Source: an uncultured Litoreibacter sp.
GTDB lineage: Bacteria; Pseudomonadota; Alphaproteobacteria; Rhodobacterales; Rhodobacteraceae
Reading direction: 5' to 3'
Assembly: GCF_947487515.1 (NCBI RefSeq)
Contig: NZ_CANKWO010000002.1
Location: forward strand, 789,122-853,121
Length of the DNA: 64,000 nt
Shown here: positions 27,401 to 35,600 of the stretch, in pieces
Layout of the letters: every line of letters begins with the position of its first letter
Numbering within the stretch: position 1 is the stretch's first letter
Program-made: the position numbers and the translations under genes
The notes under the pieces: model-generated
The model's input: only the letters and a program-made list of their open reading frames with translations
What the model was told of the DNA's origin: nothing
Databases searched by the model: none

Positions 27401-28795
27401 ATGGATAGATCAAGTTCTGTAACGTTTGTTTCTGCGGGCATGCTTTCGCCTAAAAAACGCGATCATATTTTGGCCCGAAGGCAGCTTTATCTGAATTATG
27501 GGGCGCTGTCTTTGGCCACCAAACTCGAATTGTCCGGTTATGATGTTGCTCTTCTACATGGCGAGCACAGATCTCCCGAGGACGTATTTCGGTATTTGAA
27601 GCAGACCAATCGATTCCCGTCGATCTATCCACTGATGATCTCTATTCCGAGCTTTTATGCACTTCCTTGGGCGCAAGCGTTTTGCAAGCTCGCGAAAACT
27701 TCTGACCCTCAATGCCGCGTTGTCGTAGGTGGTCGCTGGGTTGTTGGCCCCGACCCAATGTGGCTGCGAGCCATGTTGCCAGAAGCCGATGTGCTTGCCC
27801 CAGGTCTAAGCGAAAGCGTAATCGAACGACTTCTCACTGAAAGGCCAGTCCTATCTCGTAGCTCAGAGCCGACTCCCAATTTTACCCTAAACCATCGTCT
27901 GGTGGAGGGCTTTCGCCATTACCAGCCCAGCATTGAGGCATCGCGCGGCTGCGGGATGGGCTGCGCATTCTGCGAAGAACGTGACATCAAGATCGAAAAA
28001 CTCGGGGAAGGCGACGCGCTAGCGGCCTCAATGGCCATTGTTCACAATCAGTACAGCGGCGAGGAAATCCATCCTTACATCCAAGCATCAATGTTCTTGC
28101 CGAATGCCCGCTGGGCAGAGGGTTTCGCAAATGCGATGAACCGCCAATCGCTCGATATCTCATGGCGCACCGAAACTCGGTGCGACGTGATGACGCCCAA
28201 AACCCTTGAGCACCTTGCTCGGGCAGGCCTACGTGTAATCGATCTCGGACTTGAAACAGCGTCTCCACGCCAAATCCTAGCAATGAAGAAAGCTCCTGAT
28301 CCAAATCGCTATCTCGCTGCCGCTTCCGATCTTTTGGCCGCTTGCCATGACAATGGAGTAAAAGCTAAGGTCAATGTGCTGCTATACGCTGGTGAGACGC
28401 GAGAAACTCTTGAAGAGACCACAGCTTGGCTCGACGCAAGGCGAGATGCTGTAGCAGGCGTTTCAGTCGGCCCTGTGCTCGCGTACGGACCACCAAAAAC
28501 GGCCAACGTTCTGATCGAAGAGTGGCGTGGACTTGGAGCACGCCCAATTGATGAATGCTCTGCAGCGGCGACTGGCATCACCGCCATGCACCTGAGCGCC
28601 GACTTCCCCGCAGAAGAAGCCGAAGCAGCCAGTCTCGCCACAAGCCGTCATTTTATGGATCAGGACGCATATTTTGCGCTTAAAAGCTTCTCCTATTACC
28701 CGCGAGACTACGCTAGAGAGGACTTCGATCGTGACGTGGCGGCTTCCGATCCTAAATTACTGCCTTTCAAGGTGCACGAAACTACCAGCCCATGA
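27401..28795 (+). CDS. Radical SAM protein with B12-binding-like N-terminal domain
   Basis: A 464-residue protein. Residues about 8-170 look like a Rossmann, B12-binding-type domain (GALSLATKLELSGYDVALLHGE, VVVGGRWVVGPDP, ADVLAPGLSESVIERLL), without the DxHxxG motif. The radical SAM cluster CX3CX2C is Cys184, Cys188, Cys191 in SRGCGMGCAFCEERD, followed by the TIM-barrel (ISWRTETRCDVM, LRVIDLGLETASPRQILAMKKAP, KAKVNVLLYAGETRETLEET). This arrangement is common in class B radical SAM methyltransferases and related enzymes. Substrate unknown. ATG at 27401 is chosen over upstream frame. It lies next to tmk and 49 bp before the HD gene. Confidence 0.85.
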   Translation: MDRSSSVTFVSAGMLSPKKRDHILARRQLYLNYGALSLATKLELSGYDVALLHGEHRSPEDVFRYLKQTNRFPSIYPLMISIPSFYALPWAQAFCKLAKTSDPQCRVVVGGRWVVGPDPMWLRAMLPEADVLAPGLSESVIERLLTERPVLSRSSEPTPNFTLNHRLVEGFRHYQPSIEASRGCGMGCAFCEERDIKIEKLGEGDALAASMAIVHNQYSGEEIHPYIQASMFLPNARWAEGFANAMNRQSLDISWRTETRCDVMTPKTLEHLARAGLRVIDLGLETASPRQILAMKKAPDPNRYLAAASDLLAACHDNGVKAKVNVLLYAGETRETLEETTAWLDARRDAVAGVSVGPVLAYGPPKTANVLIEEWRGLGARPIDECSAAATGITAMHLSADFPAEEAEAASLATSRHFMDQDAYFALKSFSYYPRDYAREDFDRDVAASDPKLLPFKVHETTSP

Positions 28796-28844
28796 GCTAA
28801 GCAGATACAAATTCCGATAAAGTGTTTTTTTCTGAGGAGGATCA

Positions 28845-30275
28845 ATGACCACGAAGATGATAAAGGACCCTATTCACGGGTCAATCGAGTTTGAAGGACA
28901 GGCTGAGCTTGAGCTCAAGAGCATGCTATCGAACCCGTTTTTTCAGCGGTTGCGTCGCGTCAAGCAATTGGGATTCTCCGACCATGTATTTCCTTCCGCC
29001 ACCCATTCTCGGTTTGCTCACTCGTTGGGAGTTTATGCGGTGGCAAAACGTTTGCTGGCGATTGTGGAGCCTGATGTAAAGCGAGGTGAATGGTCACAAC
29101 AAGGTCAGGCTTGCCTAGCCGCAGCTCTACTACACGACATCGGCCACGGAATGTTCAGCCATGCATTCGAAAAGGCGATGGACCTCTACTCGAAACGCAA
29201 TCCGGAGGTGCAAGGCAGTCCGCTCATGGACGCAGTAGACCACGAAAAGGTAAGCCCCCAGATTATCAAAGATTCGTCTATTGCGCATGCGCTCGAGAAA
29301 ATGGGAGGCGTGGGGTTCCCAGAGACGGTGGCGAACATGATCTCGAAGAAAGACAAAACGTGCATATACACGTCCCTGGTATCTGGCCAGCTCGACGCTG
29401 ATCGCTTGGACTATGCAAAGCGAGACCCTTATTTCGCAGGTGTTTCATCGGGCGGAATTGACTTGGATTGGCTCATGCGAAATTTCCGCGTTGGTGATAG
29501 CGGCAACGGCCGGTTCCTATATGTAAATAGCAAAGCATACGTCTCGCTTGAGCAATTCACCGTCACGTTGTTTCAATTGTATCCGACCATTTATCTCCAT
29601 AAGCGTACGCGCGGAATTGAGTACATGTTTTCGCTGTTGATGAGCCGAGTTTTTGAGCGCATCTCAAAGGGTAACGAAAAACTGGCTGGACTGAGTTCAA
29701 CCCACGCATTAGTTCGCTTCATCCGAGATCCGGCTAATCTGGAAAACGCACTCTTGCTTGATGACAGTTTGTTCTGGGGATCTCTGCACCTCTTTCAGGA
29801 AGCCCCTGACCGCGAGATCAAGACGATTGCCGATCGAATCGCCTCTCGAAAATTCTACTCCATGCATGACATCTGGAAGCATGCCGATGAGGCCGCAGCT
29901 AACAGTCCGAAGATGAATAGTATTGGTGCTAGCCGACGCGTGAGGATTCTGAACTCAGTATGCGAACAAGTCTCGCAAGATCTAATCCATCAAACAGGAA
30001 CTTGGTCAGGTTCTTGCTACTATGACAACTATCCCCGAAAGCTCTATACGCCCCTCAATAAGGAAGGCGGAGATCCCCAGCAAATCAACATAGAAGTTGG
30101 CGGCAAAGTCGTGGACATTGCTTCGATCTCCCCGATAGTCGCCAGCGCAGCGCGGTTCAGTATCCACCGCGTTTACTATGACGAAACTGAGGAAGGACTT
30201 GGCGACCGCTTAAAATCCTCCATTGTGGCCGGGGTGAAGGCCAGAATGGACGAGCAGCTAAGTAAATCCGATTAA
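28845..30275 (+). CDS. SAMHD1-like HD-domain phosphohydrolase
   Basis: A 476-residue protein of the COG1078 type, to which human SAMHD1 belongs. The HD metal ligands are His59 (HSRFAHSLGV), His97-Asp98 (LLHDIGHGMFSH) and an aspartate in LDADRLDYAKRDP (Asp184 or Asp186). Family members hydrolyse dNTPs or other nucleotides. A GAGGAGG ribosome binding site lies just before the ATG. It follows the radical SAM gene by 49 bp and so is likely in the same transcript. Together with the divergent kinase the group points to nucleotide chemistry. Confidence 0.88.
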   Translation: MTTKMIKDPIHGSIEFEGQAELELKSMLSNPFFQRLRRVKQLGFSDHVFPSATHSRFAHSLGVYAVAKRLLAIVEPDVKRGEWSQQGQACLAAALLHDIGHGMFSHAFEKAMDLYSKRNPEVQGSPLMDAVDHEKVSPQIIKDSSIAHALEKMGGVGFPETVANMISKKDKTCIYTSLVSGQLDADRLDYAKRDPYFAGVSSGGIDLDWLMRNFRVGDSGNGRFLYVNSKAYVSLEQFTVTLFQLYPTIYLHKRTRGIEYMFSLLMSRVFERISKGNEKLAGLSSTHALVRFIRDPANLENALLLDDSLFWGSLHLFQEAPDREIKTIADRIASRKFYSMHDIWKHADEAAANSPKMNSIGASRRVRILNSVCEQVSQDLIHQTGTWSGSCYYDNYPRKLYTPLNKEGGDPQQINIEVGGKVVDIASISPIVASAARFSIHRVYYDETEEGLGDRLKSSIVAGVKARMDEQLSKSD

Positions 30276-30471
30276 AGTGCTCCCCGGCCGTTTGTCTTTC
30301 AGGCCTAGGGAAAGTTTGGCGATCGTCGGGTGAGGTGCCGATCTCCCCTTTTTTAAGTTGATGCACTGCACCAATTTGACCAAGGCAAATGGCCGGCTCA
30401 CCCACTTCAACCAAACAAGTTCAGAAAGACAAACGGCCAGAGACTGAGGAGCATCAAGTTTTGCGAATGAA
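30276..30471. other. Non-coding segment with a long-range and an inner inverted repeat
   Basis: The 196-bp gap between the HD gene and mobA has no reading frame. GGCCGTTTGTCTTTC (30286-30300) is the exact reverse complement of 30424-30438. Inside, GGGTGA-GGT-GCCG (30328-30340) pairs with CGGC-TCACCC (30394-30403), a 10-bp helix with a 3-nt bulge. It could be a structured RNA, the shared 3' end of two convergent transcripts, or part of the transfer origin. Confidence 0.6.
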
Positions 30472-32022
30472 CTAATGGGTGAGATTCTGGACCCGACTCC
30501 GCGTAGCTAGCTCTCGTTCAGCCGCTTCTCGGCGTCTTTCGCTAGTTTCCAGCTGGTCTCTAACGCCGCCTGAAGCGTCTTGTAGTTCTGTTCCTCGCGC
30601 AGCAAGTCGGCCAATGTGGTGACGGACGTGAGATGTGATTTCATCAATAGCGCCACGCAATGCGCCAAGCCATTCACCTTGCTTTCTATCCTGCTGGTCG
30701 AGCGTTTCTCCAAAGCGTGCAATTCCTTGGCTGAGCTCTCGCAGGCCGTCACCAACCGCTCGACGGATGCGAGTAATTCGCTCTCCAATGCTGTCAGGGG
30801 CTGCGTCATTTAAGGCTCCTTGATCTCGATGCAGATGATGGGCGTTTGCCCCATCGTGCAGGTCTTCAGTTCGGTCCGGTTCGGGTCCAGCGTCACCCAT
30901 GTCTGCCCGGACTGTTCGATCCGTGTCAGGCCAAGCCTCGTCATCTCCGAACGCGTGATCAAACCCGTCCAAAACCAACTCGCCGTCAGCACTGTCGCGA
31001 TCCAGGCTGAAACCATCCCCACGATCACCCAAGGCGAGATCGTCAGCCAGCTCCGGATCGTCTCGCTCCGCCTCTTCAACTCGCTCTTGCTGTCGCTCAG
31101 AAAGAATCTGATATCGGTCTCGATTGTATGCAGCGCGCTGGTCGCAATGCTGCTGAAATCGCTCCTGAAGCTCTCGAGCTGAGATGCCATCAAGGCGGCG
31201 TGGTCGCTGCGTATTGTCTCCAGGTCCGCGTTCAATTTCTCGGCGAGGCGGTTCGGCTTGCCAGTCGTCATGGAAAATCTTTCCTTTCAAACGCCAGCGT
31301 TCGCCGGTGTCGGGGTCTTTGGCGGTGATGTAATTTTTGCTGGCGCGGGGGATCTCGAATCCCGCGTCAGTGAGTGTGTCGATCATGCTGGCTCGGTCAG
31401 AAATGGTGCCGACGCTGATCTGATCGAGGATCCAATCGTGCAGCGCTTCGCGACCCTGCGCGCGGGTTGGGGCCTCAATCGTCGCCCTTACCTCCAGTGC
31501 GCGTTCTGGGTCCAAAGGGTCTGCCCAACCGTGCGTCTTGTTCAACAGGTCGCGCAGGCTGGAAAAGGCGTTCTCATGTCCCGGCGGAGCGATGTTCAGC
31601 GCCTTGCCGGTGCTAAGCTCAAGGCGTGGCGCGCAGAAGTGCAGCTCGACATTGCCCTCATGCGTGTGGCGCACCCAGAGGCAATCGTATTGATCCCTGT
31701 CCAGCCCAGAAAAGGCCAGAGCCTCAAATAGCTCAATGGCCTCTTGCTGGGCGGCGGGACTGGGTTCATCGCTCTCAGTGAAGCTGATGACGCCAGCCGT
31801 GTAGCTCCACTTGTTGGGGCTTGCATCGATCAGGTCGCGGGTCTGGTCTGGATTGCCGTGCAGTACCTCGGGCAGCGGGTCGCGGATCTTGGTTTGCGGC
31901 TGGCCGTTGTCATCACGGATCAGATTGCGGTTCTCGTCATAGGCCAGAACTTCGCTGGCCGTCAGGTAGTCAACGGGGGCCGCCCCGCCGCCGGTGCCGT
32001 TGGAGAAGAACGTGATGATCAT
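30472..32022 (-). CDS. mobA: MobA-type relaxase
   Basis: A 516-residue relaxase that should nick at the transfer origin. The N-terminal relaxase domain (about 1-200) has a three-histidine metal motif His119, His121, His128 (WVRHTHEGNVELHF) in the classic H-x-H-(x6)-H pattern. The rest is acidic and charged, unlike a helicase or primase, and overlaps two smaller genes read in another frame on the same strand (30507-31271). The ATG lies in the end of mobC (4 bp overlap). Typical gene of mobilizable elements in Rhodobacteraceae. Confidence 0.88.
   Translation of the reverse strand: MIITFFSNGTGGGAAPVDYLTASEVLAYDENRNLIRDDNGQPQTKIRDPLPEVLHGNPDQTRDLIDASPNKWSYTAGVISFTESDEPSPAAQQEAIELFEALAFSGLDRDQYDCLWVRHTHEGNVELHFCAPRLELSTGKALNIAPPGHENAFSSLRDLLNKTHGWADPLDPERALEVRATIEAPTRAQGREALHDWILDQISVGTISDRASMIDTLTDAGFEIPRASKNYITAKDPDTGERWRLKGKIFHDDWQAEPPRREIERGPGDNTQRPRRLDGISARELQERFQQHCDQRAAYNRDRYQILSERQQERVEEAERDDPELADDLALGDRGDGFSLDRDSADGELVLDGFDHAFGDDEAWPDTDRTVRADMGDAGPEPDRTEDLHDGANAHHLHRDQGALNDAAPDSIGERITRIRRAVGDGLRELSQGIARFGETLDQQDRKQGEWLGALRGAIDEITSHVRHHIGRLAARGTELQDASGGVRDQLETSERRREAAERELATRSRVQNLTH
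30507..30809 (-). CDS. Small coiled-coil protein nested in mobA
   Basis: A 100-residue frame wholly inside mobA on the same strand. Its start immediately follows the stop of the nested membrane protein (30810; TAA then ATG). The sequence is helix-rich and highly charged (ALESELLASVERLVTACESSAKELHALEKRSTSR), consistent with a coiled coil. I do not recognise a family. That it begins where the previous nested gene ends supports translation. Confidence 0.6.
   Translation of the reverse strand: MTQPLTALESELLASVERLVTACESSAKELHALEKRSTSRIESKVNGLAHCVALLMKSHLTSVTTLADLLREEQNYKTLQAALETSWKLAKDAEKRLNES
30810..31271 (-). CDS. MobB-like membrane protein nested in mobA
   Basis: A 153-residue frame wholly inside mobA on the same strand, in a different reading frame. 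It has a coiled-coil N-terminal half, one transmembrane segment (about 85-110, PWVIVGMVSAWIATVLTASWFW) and a short C-terminal tail with a pair of cysteines (TCTMGQTPIICIEIK). RSF1010 mobB similarly overlaps mobA and encodes a membrane protein needed for mobilization. Assignment is by architecture, position and analogy. Confidence 0.75.
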   Translation of the reverse strand: MTTGKPNRLAEKLNADLETIRSDHAALMASQLESFRSDFSSIATSALHTIETDIRFFLSDSKSELKRRSETIRSWLTISPWVIVGMVSAWIATVLTASWFWTGLITRSEMTRLGLTRIEQSGQTWVTLDPNRTELKTCTMGQTPIICIEIKEP

Positions 32023-32492
32023 TCGCCGTCACCGCCTGTGTGTGCCGCCACGATCTGCGCCAACTGCCGTTCGATGACCACCAGCTGCGCCGCGACCTTG
32101 AGCGCATCGATCTGGCTCGCGCGACCGGATTTGACCGCGCCGTTGATCCAGCGGGAGAGCTGATTGAGGTTGCCGCCGACGCGGGCAATCGCAAAGGTCA
32201 GCGTCGGGTCAACACTTGGGATTGGCTTGCGCCGACGTGCCTCGGTTATCCCCAAGGCCTCGCGCATCAGCGTGGCATTGGGCAAGCCAGCAGCCCGCGC
32301 CTTGGCCACAAGCGCTGCCTTCTCCGACGGTGTGCAGCGAAAGATCACGCTCTCGGAAAGACCCTCTTTGACGTCGCTTGCGCGCGTCTGGTTGGGGTTT
32401 GAAGGGGAGGTTCGCCGCCCCTCACAAGTCCCGCCGATGTAATCGGTGGGTAACCTTGCTCTCTGCTCATTGTGGAGATCGGTCGCACTCAT
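32019..32492 (-). CDS. mobC: MobC-type mobilization accessory protein
   Basis: A 157-residue protein with the MobC motif VGGNLNQLSRWINGAVKSG and the conserved helical end. Residues about 45-75 (SVIFRCTPSEKAALVAKARAAGLPNATLMREA) resemble a ribbon-helix-helix DNA-binding domain. MobC helps open the origin strands and recruits the relaxase. It overlaps the replication-like gene (4 bp) and mobA (4 bp), giving a three-gene coupled unit. Confidence 0.87.
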   Translation of the reverse strand: MSATDLHNEQRARLPTDYIGGTCEGRRTSPSNPNQTRASDVKEGLSESVIFRCTPSEKAALVAKARAAGLPNATLMREALGITEARRRKPIPSVDPTLTFAIARVGGNLNQLSRWINGAVKSGRASQIDALKVAAQLVVIERQLAQIVAAHTGGDGE

Positions 32493-33346
32493 GCTCTAAG
32501 CCCCGCCGCTTTGACTTCAGCTGGGCTGACTAGGTTTGCGGCCAGCAAAGCGGTCACTTGGCCGGGTGTTATGTGGCGACAAAGGGGATGCTTGTCCGTG
32601 ACCCAGTCGGCCAAACCTTTCAGCAATTCAGCCTCTTTGGCTTTGCCCGCTTCTCGCGCCTCCTCGACGTCGTGAAGGTATTTCAACCAACGGTCAGAGC
32701 TGAACCAGTTGTCGGAAAAACATACCTTGGAGCGGGTGAAGCCTTCGCTCTCGGTCGCATAGGCCCGCACGGCGTCCTCGAGGTCTTTGGCATCCACACC
32801 ATCGGCCAGCGCTTGGCGGATTTGCGAGAGACAAACCGCTTTGCTGCGAATGCGATCCTCCGGATAGGTGGACAAAATCTTTTCAGAAACTTCATCCTCC
32901 GCCGCCGCCTTCGCGCGCGAAGGATTTGGTTTTTGATATGGTTTATATCTGTTCTTATAGGATTTGCCCTCTGGGGCAGATGGCTTGCCTTCAGGGGCAA
33001 ATGCATCATCTTCCCTTTCGGTCGGATCGATTTGCCCATTTGGGCAAATGGAGTTGCCCAGGGCATACCAACAGGTCCGATCATAACGATCATCGCTGAA
33101 ATTGCCCTTGATGATCAGCTCTGCACTGACCAGCTTTTCGAGCGCCGTACGGATCTGCTTCTCGCTCAGATAGGGGAACAACTCACCAAAGGCCGAGATC
33201 GAATTGTAGGTCCAGTACCGCCCGTCTCGAAGGTTGCGGCGATTGGCTTGGTTCTTCTCGATCCAGAAGGTGATGTTCTGAAAGATGACAGCCGCGTTCA
33301 GACCGACACGCCCGGCGATTTCGGGATCAAAGCTATGGCGGCTCAT
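32489..33346 (-). CDS. Replication-protein-like / winged-helix DNA-binding protein
   Basis: A 285-residue protein. The N-terminal part (VGLNAAVIFQNITFWIEKNQANRRNLRDGRYWTYNSISAFGELFPYLSEKQIRTALEKLVSAELI) is a winged helix seen in phage replication and plasmid proteins that bind DNA. The C-terminal part is charged. The frame opens at 33466; ATG at 33346 (MSRHSFDPEI) with GGTGG upstream is the likely start. It is the first gene of the mobilization unit and lies 156 bp inside the right end. A role in replication of the excised circle is inference. Confidence 0.72.
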   Translation of the reverse strand: MSRHSFDPEIAGRVGLNAAVIFQNITFWIEKNQANRRNLRDGRYWTYNSISAFGELFPYLSEKQIRTALEKLVSAELIIKGNFSDDRYDRTCWYALGNSICPNGQIDPTEREDDAFAPEGKPSAPEGKSYKNRYKPYQKPNPSRAKAAAEDEVSEKILSTYPEDRIRSKAVCLSQIRQALADGVDAKDLEDAVRAYATESEGFTRSKVCFSDNWFSSDRWLKYLHDVEEAREAGKAKEAELLKGLADWVTDKHPLCRHITPGQVTALLAANLVSPAEVKAAGLRA

Positions 33347-33501
33347 GATTGGCCACCGAAATACGCACAAACGTGCGAATTTTGTACAGGTTTTGTACGA
33401 GAAATCGGCCGTTTCAACCGATCTCGGCATGAAAGCTGGCGGGGCTTTCTGCAGGCTTCCGCACAAAGCCCTGTAAATAAGCCATATTTTTCAGGTGGTT
33501 T

Positions 33502-33578
33502 TGGCGACCCCGGCAGGATTCGAACCTGCAACCTGCCCCTTAGGAGGGGGCTGCTCTATCCAGTTGAGCCACGGGGCC
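33502..33578 (-). tRNA. tRNA-Arg (anticodon CCT), element attachment site
   Basis: A 77-nt cloverleaf with encoded CCA on the minus strand. Acceptor GGCCCCG pairs with CGGGGTC (one G-U), anticodon loop CTCCTAA within CCCC/GGGG, T stem GCAGG/CCTGC, discriminator G. The element inserted at its anticodon loop and restored the 3' half, keeping it intact. Confidence 0.96.
33530..33548. repeat. attR core (right copy of 19-bp repeat)
   Basis: Identical to 19197-19215. It spans the anticodon loop and 3' side of the anticodon stem of tRNA-Arg(CCT). Confidence 0.9.
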
Positions 33579-33704
33579 ACTCGGACTTGTATTGCGTAAA
33601 CAACACCTCGCAGGCAACCTTTAATGACGAAACAGAAGCACCTTGGATGCCGGAGGTATTAGCGCTAGCATGAAGGGTGTATCCACAAGATAACGAGATC
33701 CCCC

Positions 33705-34748
33705 TTGGTCGAACGCTCCAGCCCTGAATATCGTCATCAGCTTACTCTTCGGGATGTGTCAGAGGCTTCTGGCGTTAGCGAAATGACGGTTAGTCGTGTG
33801 CTGCGAAATCGCGGTGAGGTATCGGACAAGACCCGCGAGAAGGTGCTTCATGCCGCCCGCGAGCTTGGCTATGTGCCCAATAAAATCGCCGGTGCTTTGG
33901 CCTCGAATCGTGTGAATCTTGTTGGCGTTATTATCCCTTCACTGTCGAACATGGTTTTTCCTGAAGTGATGATGGGGATATCAAAGATTTTTGACGAAAC
34001 ACCGCTTCAACCGGTTGTTGGCGTGACGGATTACCTGCCCGAGAAAGAGGAAAAGGTGATCTTTGAGATGCTATCGTGGCGTCCGTCAGGGTTGATCGTT
34101 GCGGGGCTGGAACACACAGATGTTGCCCGCAGGATGATGGAAAACGCCGGTGTCCCCATCGTAGAAATTATGGACGTGGATGGGCCCGCAGTGGATGCAG
34201 CGGTCGGAATTTCGCACACGCGGGCAGGACGCGAAACGGCGAAAGAGATTTTGAAGCGCGGGTATCGCAATATTGGCTTCCTTGGAACCAAAATGCCATT
34301 GGATCACCGCGCACGAAAACGGTTCGAAGGATTTGAGGCCGTGTTGCGCGAAAACGGGCTGAAACTGGAAGCAGAAGAGTATTACTCCGGCGGTTCAGCT
34401 TTGGCGAAAGGGCGGGAAATGACCGCCAACATATTGGAAACCAACAAAGATTTGGACTTCCTCTATTATTCCAACGATATGATTGGCGCAGGTGGTTTGC
34501 TGTATTGTTTGGAGGCCGGCATTGATGTGCCAAGCAAGCTGGGACTGGCAGGGTTCAACGGCGTTGATCTGATTGACGGCTTGCCGCGCAGATTGGCCAC
34601 AATGGACAGTTGCCGCGTAGAGATCGGCAAGGCGGCCGCGCGATTGATTGCGGATGAAGCGGACGGTGTCTTGGCTCCTGATACTGAAAAGCGAGTCGAG
34701 ATTTCGCCAATTTTTGCACCGGGCGATACACTGCGCGCCCCCTCTTAA
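33705..34748 (+). CDS. LacI-family transcriptional regulator (GntR-like)
   Basis: A 347-residue repressor. The LacI helix-turn-helix and hinge are at residues about 14-60 (LTLRDVSEASGVSEMTVSRVLRNRGEVSDKTREKV ... LGYVPNKIAGALAS), followed by a periplasmic-binding-like effector domain (about 70-330). The sequence resembles the gluconate repressor subgroup (GntR of Enterobacteria), but the regulated genes are not in view. Start is probably TTG at 33705; the only ATG upstream (33669-33671) meets a stop. No ligand can be assigned from this. Confidence 0.9.
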   Translation: MVERSSPEYRHQLTLRDVSEASGVSEMTVSRVLRNRGEVSDKTREKVLHAARELGYVPNKIAGALASNRVNLVGVIIPSLSNMVFPEVMMGISKIFDETPLQPVVGVTDYLPEKEEKVIFEMLSWRPSGLIVAGLEHTDVARRMMENAGVPIVEIMDVDGPAVDAAVGISHTRAGRETAKEILKRGYRNIGFLGTKMPLDHRARKRFEGFEAVLRENGLKLEAEEYYSGGSALAKGREMTANILETNKDLDFLYYSNDMIGAGGLLYCLEAGIDVPSKLGLAGFNGVDLIDGLPRRLATMDSCRVEIGKAAARLIADEADGVLAPDTEKRVEISPIFAPGDTLRAPS

Positions 34749-35599
34749 GCGCGCCTTTGCTGCCGTCGGTGAGCCAGTTCACAATTCACCGTGGCGCCAA
34801 GCAAAACGACCCAAGCGCTGATGTAGAACCACATGAGCAAGGCGACCACCGCCCCAATGGAGCCATAGACTTCATTGTATTTCCCAAAATTCGCTAAATA
34901 CAGCGAGAAGGCCCAAGATGCGGCCCCCCATATGACGAGTGCGATCACCGCGCCTGGGGATACCCAACGGGCTTTCAGGAAAGTGGTTTGGTGGTTTGGA
35001 CCGAAACGGTAGATCAACCCCAAGCCCATGATCACCGCGGTCACCACGACAATCCAACGCCATGTCTCAAAGGTATCTTCGGCATATTTCCCCAAGGGAA
35101 AAACCGCCAAAACAAGCGGAAAAATGACGATGCCGGTCAGGGCAATCAACGACATTGCAATCAAACATATGGTGAGCAAAAGTGCCGCGACCGTGCGCCT
35201 GATGCCTGTGCGATGTGGGGCGGAATAAACGGCATTCAACCCACGAATAAGGGCTGACACACCGGCACGTGTGGACCAAAGCGCAGCCCCTAAGGAAACA
35301 AGGGATGTGTATCCCAAGGTCGAGTCATTCGCGCGGATCAATGCGTCGACTTGCGTGTCGAAAAGGCCGAACGCATCATTTGGTATCACGCCGTGCAATA
35401 AGGAAACTTGATCGTCGATAAACGCCGGATCAAGAAATACGCCCCATAAGGCAATCAACGCGGCGAGCGCCGGAAAGATCGCCAACATCGCATAGAAGGC
35501 AACACCAGCCGAGATCAGGCTGAGGTTGCGTTCGTCCATGGTCACCAAAAGTTTGCTGACAAACCTATAGGCGGCAGTAAATGCGCGCAAAAACAACAT
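34745..35599 (-). CDS. YihY/BrkB-family inner-membrane protein
   Basis: A 284-residue protein with about six transmembrane helices and family motifs FYAMLAIFPALAALIALWGV, GALWSTRAGVSALIRGLNAVY and the C-terminal LLMWFYISAWVVLLGATVNCELAH. Earlier named RNase BN, this family is now regarded as a membrane protein of unclear function. Start ATG 35599 lies two bases after the stop of the small PLDc_N gene, so the two are a coupled pair. The 3' end overlaps the LacI-type gene by 4 bp. Confidence 0.88.
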   Translation of the reverse strand: MLFLRAFTAAYRFVSKLLVTMDERNLSLISAGVAFYAMLAIFPALAALIALWGVFLDPAFIDDQVSLLHGVIPNDAFGLFDTQVDALIRANDSTLGYTSLVSLGAALWSTRAGVSALIRGLNAVYSAPHRTGIRRTVAALLLTICLIAMSLIALTGIVIFPLVLAVFPLGKYAEDTFETWRWIVVVTAVIMGLGLIYRFGPNHQTTFLKARWVSPGAVIALVIWGAASWAFSLYLANFGKYNEVYGSIGAVVALLMWFYISAWVVLLGATVNCELAHRRQQRRA

Positions 35600-35600
35600 T

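Larger units (their letters stand above)
19197..33548. mobile_element. Integrative and mobilizable element in tRNA-Arg(CCT), about 14.3 kb
   Basis: The ends are two copies of the 19-bp sequence AACCTGCCCCTTAGGAGGG (19197-19215 and 33530-33548). The right copy lies inside an intact minus-strand tRNA-Arg(CCT), over the anticodon loop; the left copy is attached to a stranded tRNA 3' half. An integrase gene starts 14 bp inside the left end. Contents from left: int, xis-like, XRE regulator, membrane protein, HNH, McrB-like, McrC-like, zinc-ribbon protein, tmk, radical SAM, HD, mobA with nested genes, mobC, replication-like protein. It has a relaxase but no conjugation pore genes, so it would need a helper element to transfer. 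Confidence 0.92.

Noticed and set aside
27401..28795. Radical SAM protein as a viperin homologue
   Set aside because: Viperins have the CX3CX2C near the start and about 300-360 residues. This protein has a B12-type N-terminal domain of about 180 residues and the cluster at residue 184.
30276..30471. Origin of transfer
   Set aside because: The segment lies downstream of mobA, whereas oriT is usually near the start of the mob genes. No nick-site sequence could be recognised, so it is only listed as a structured region.
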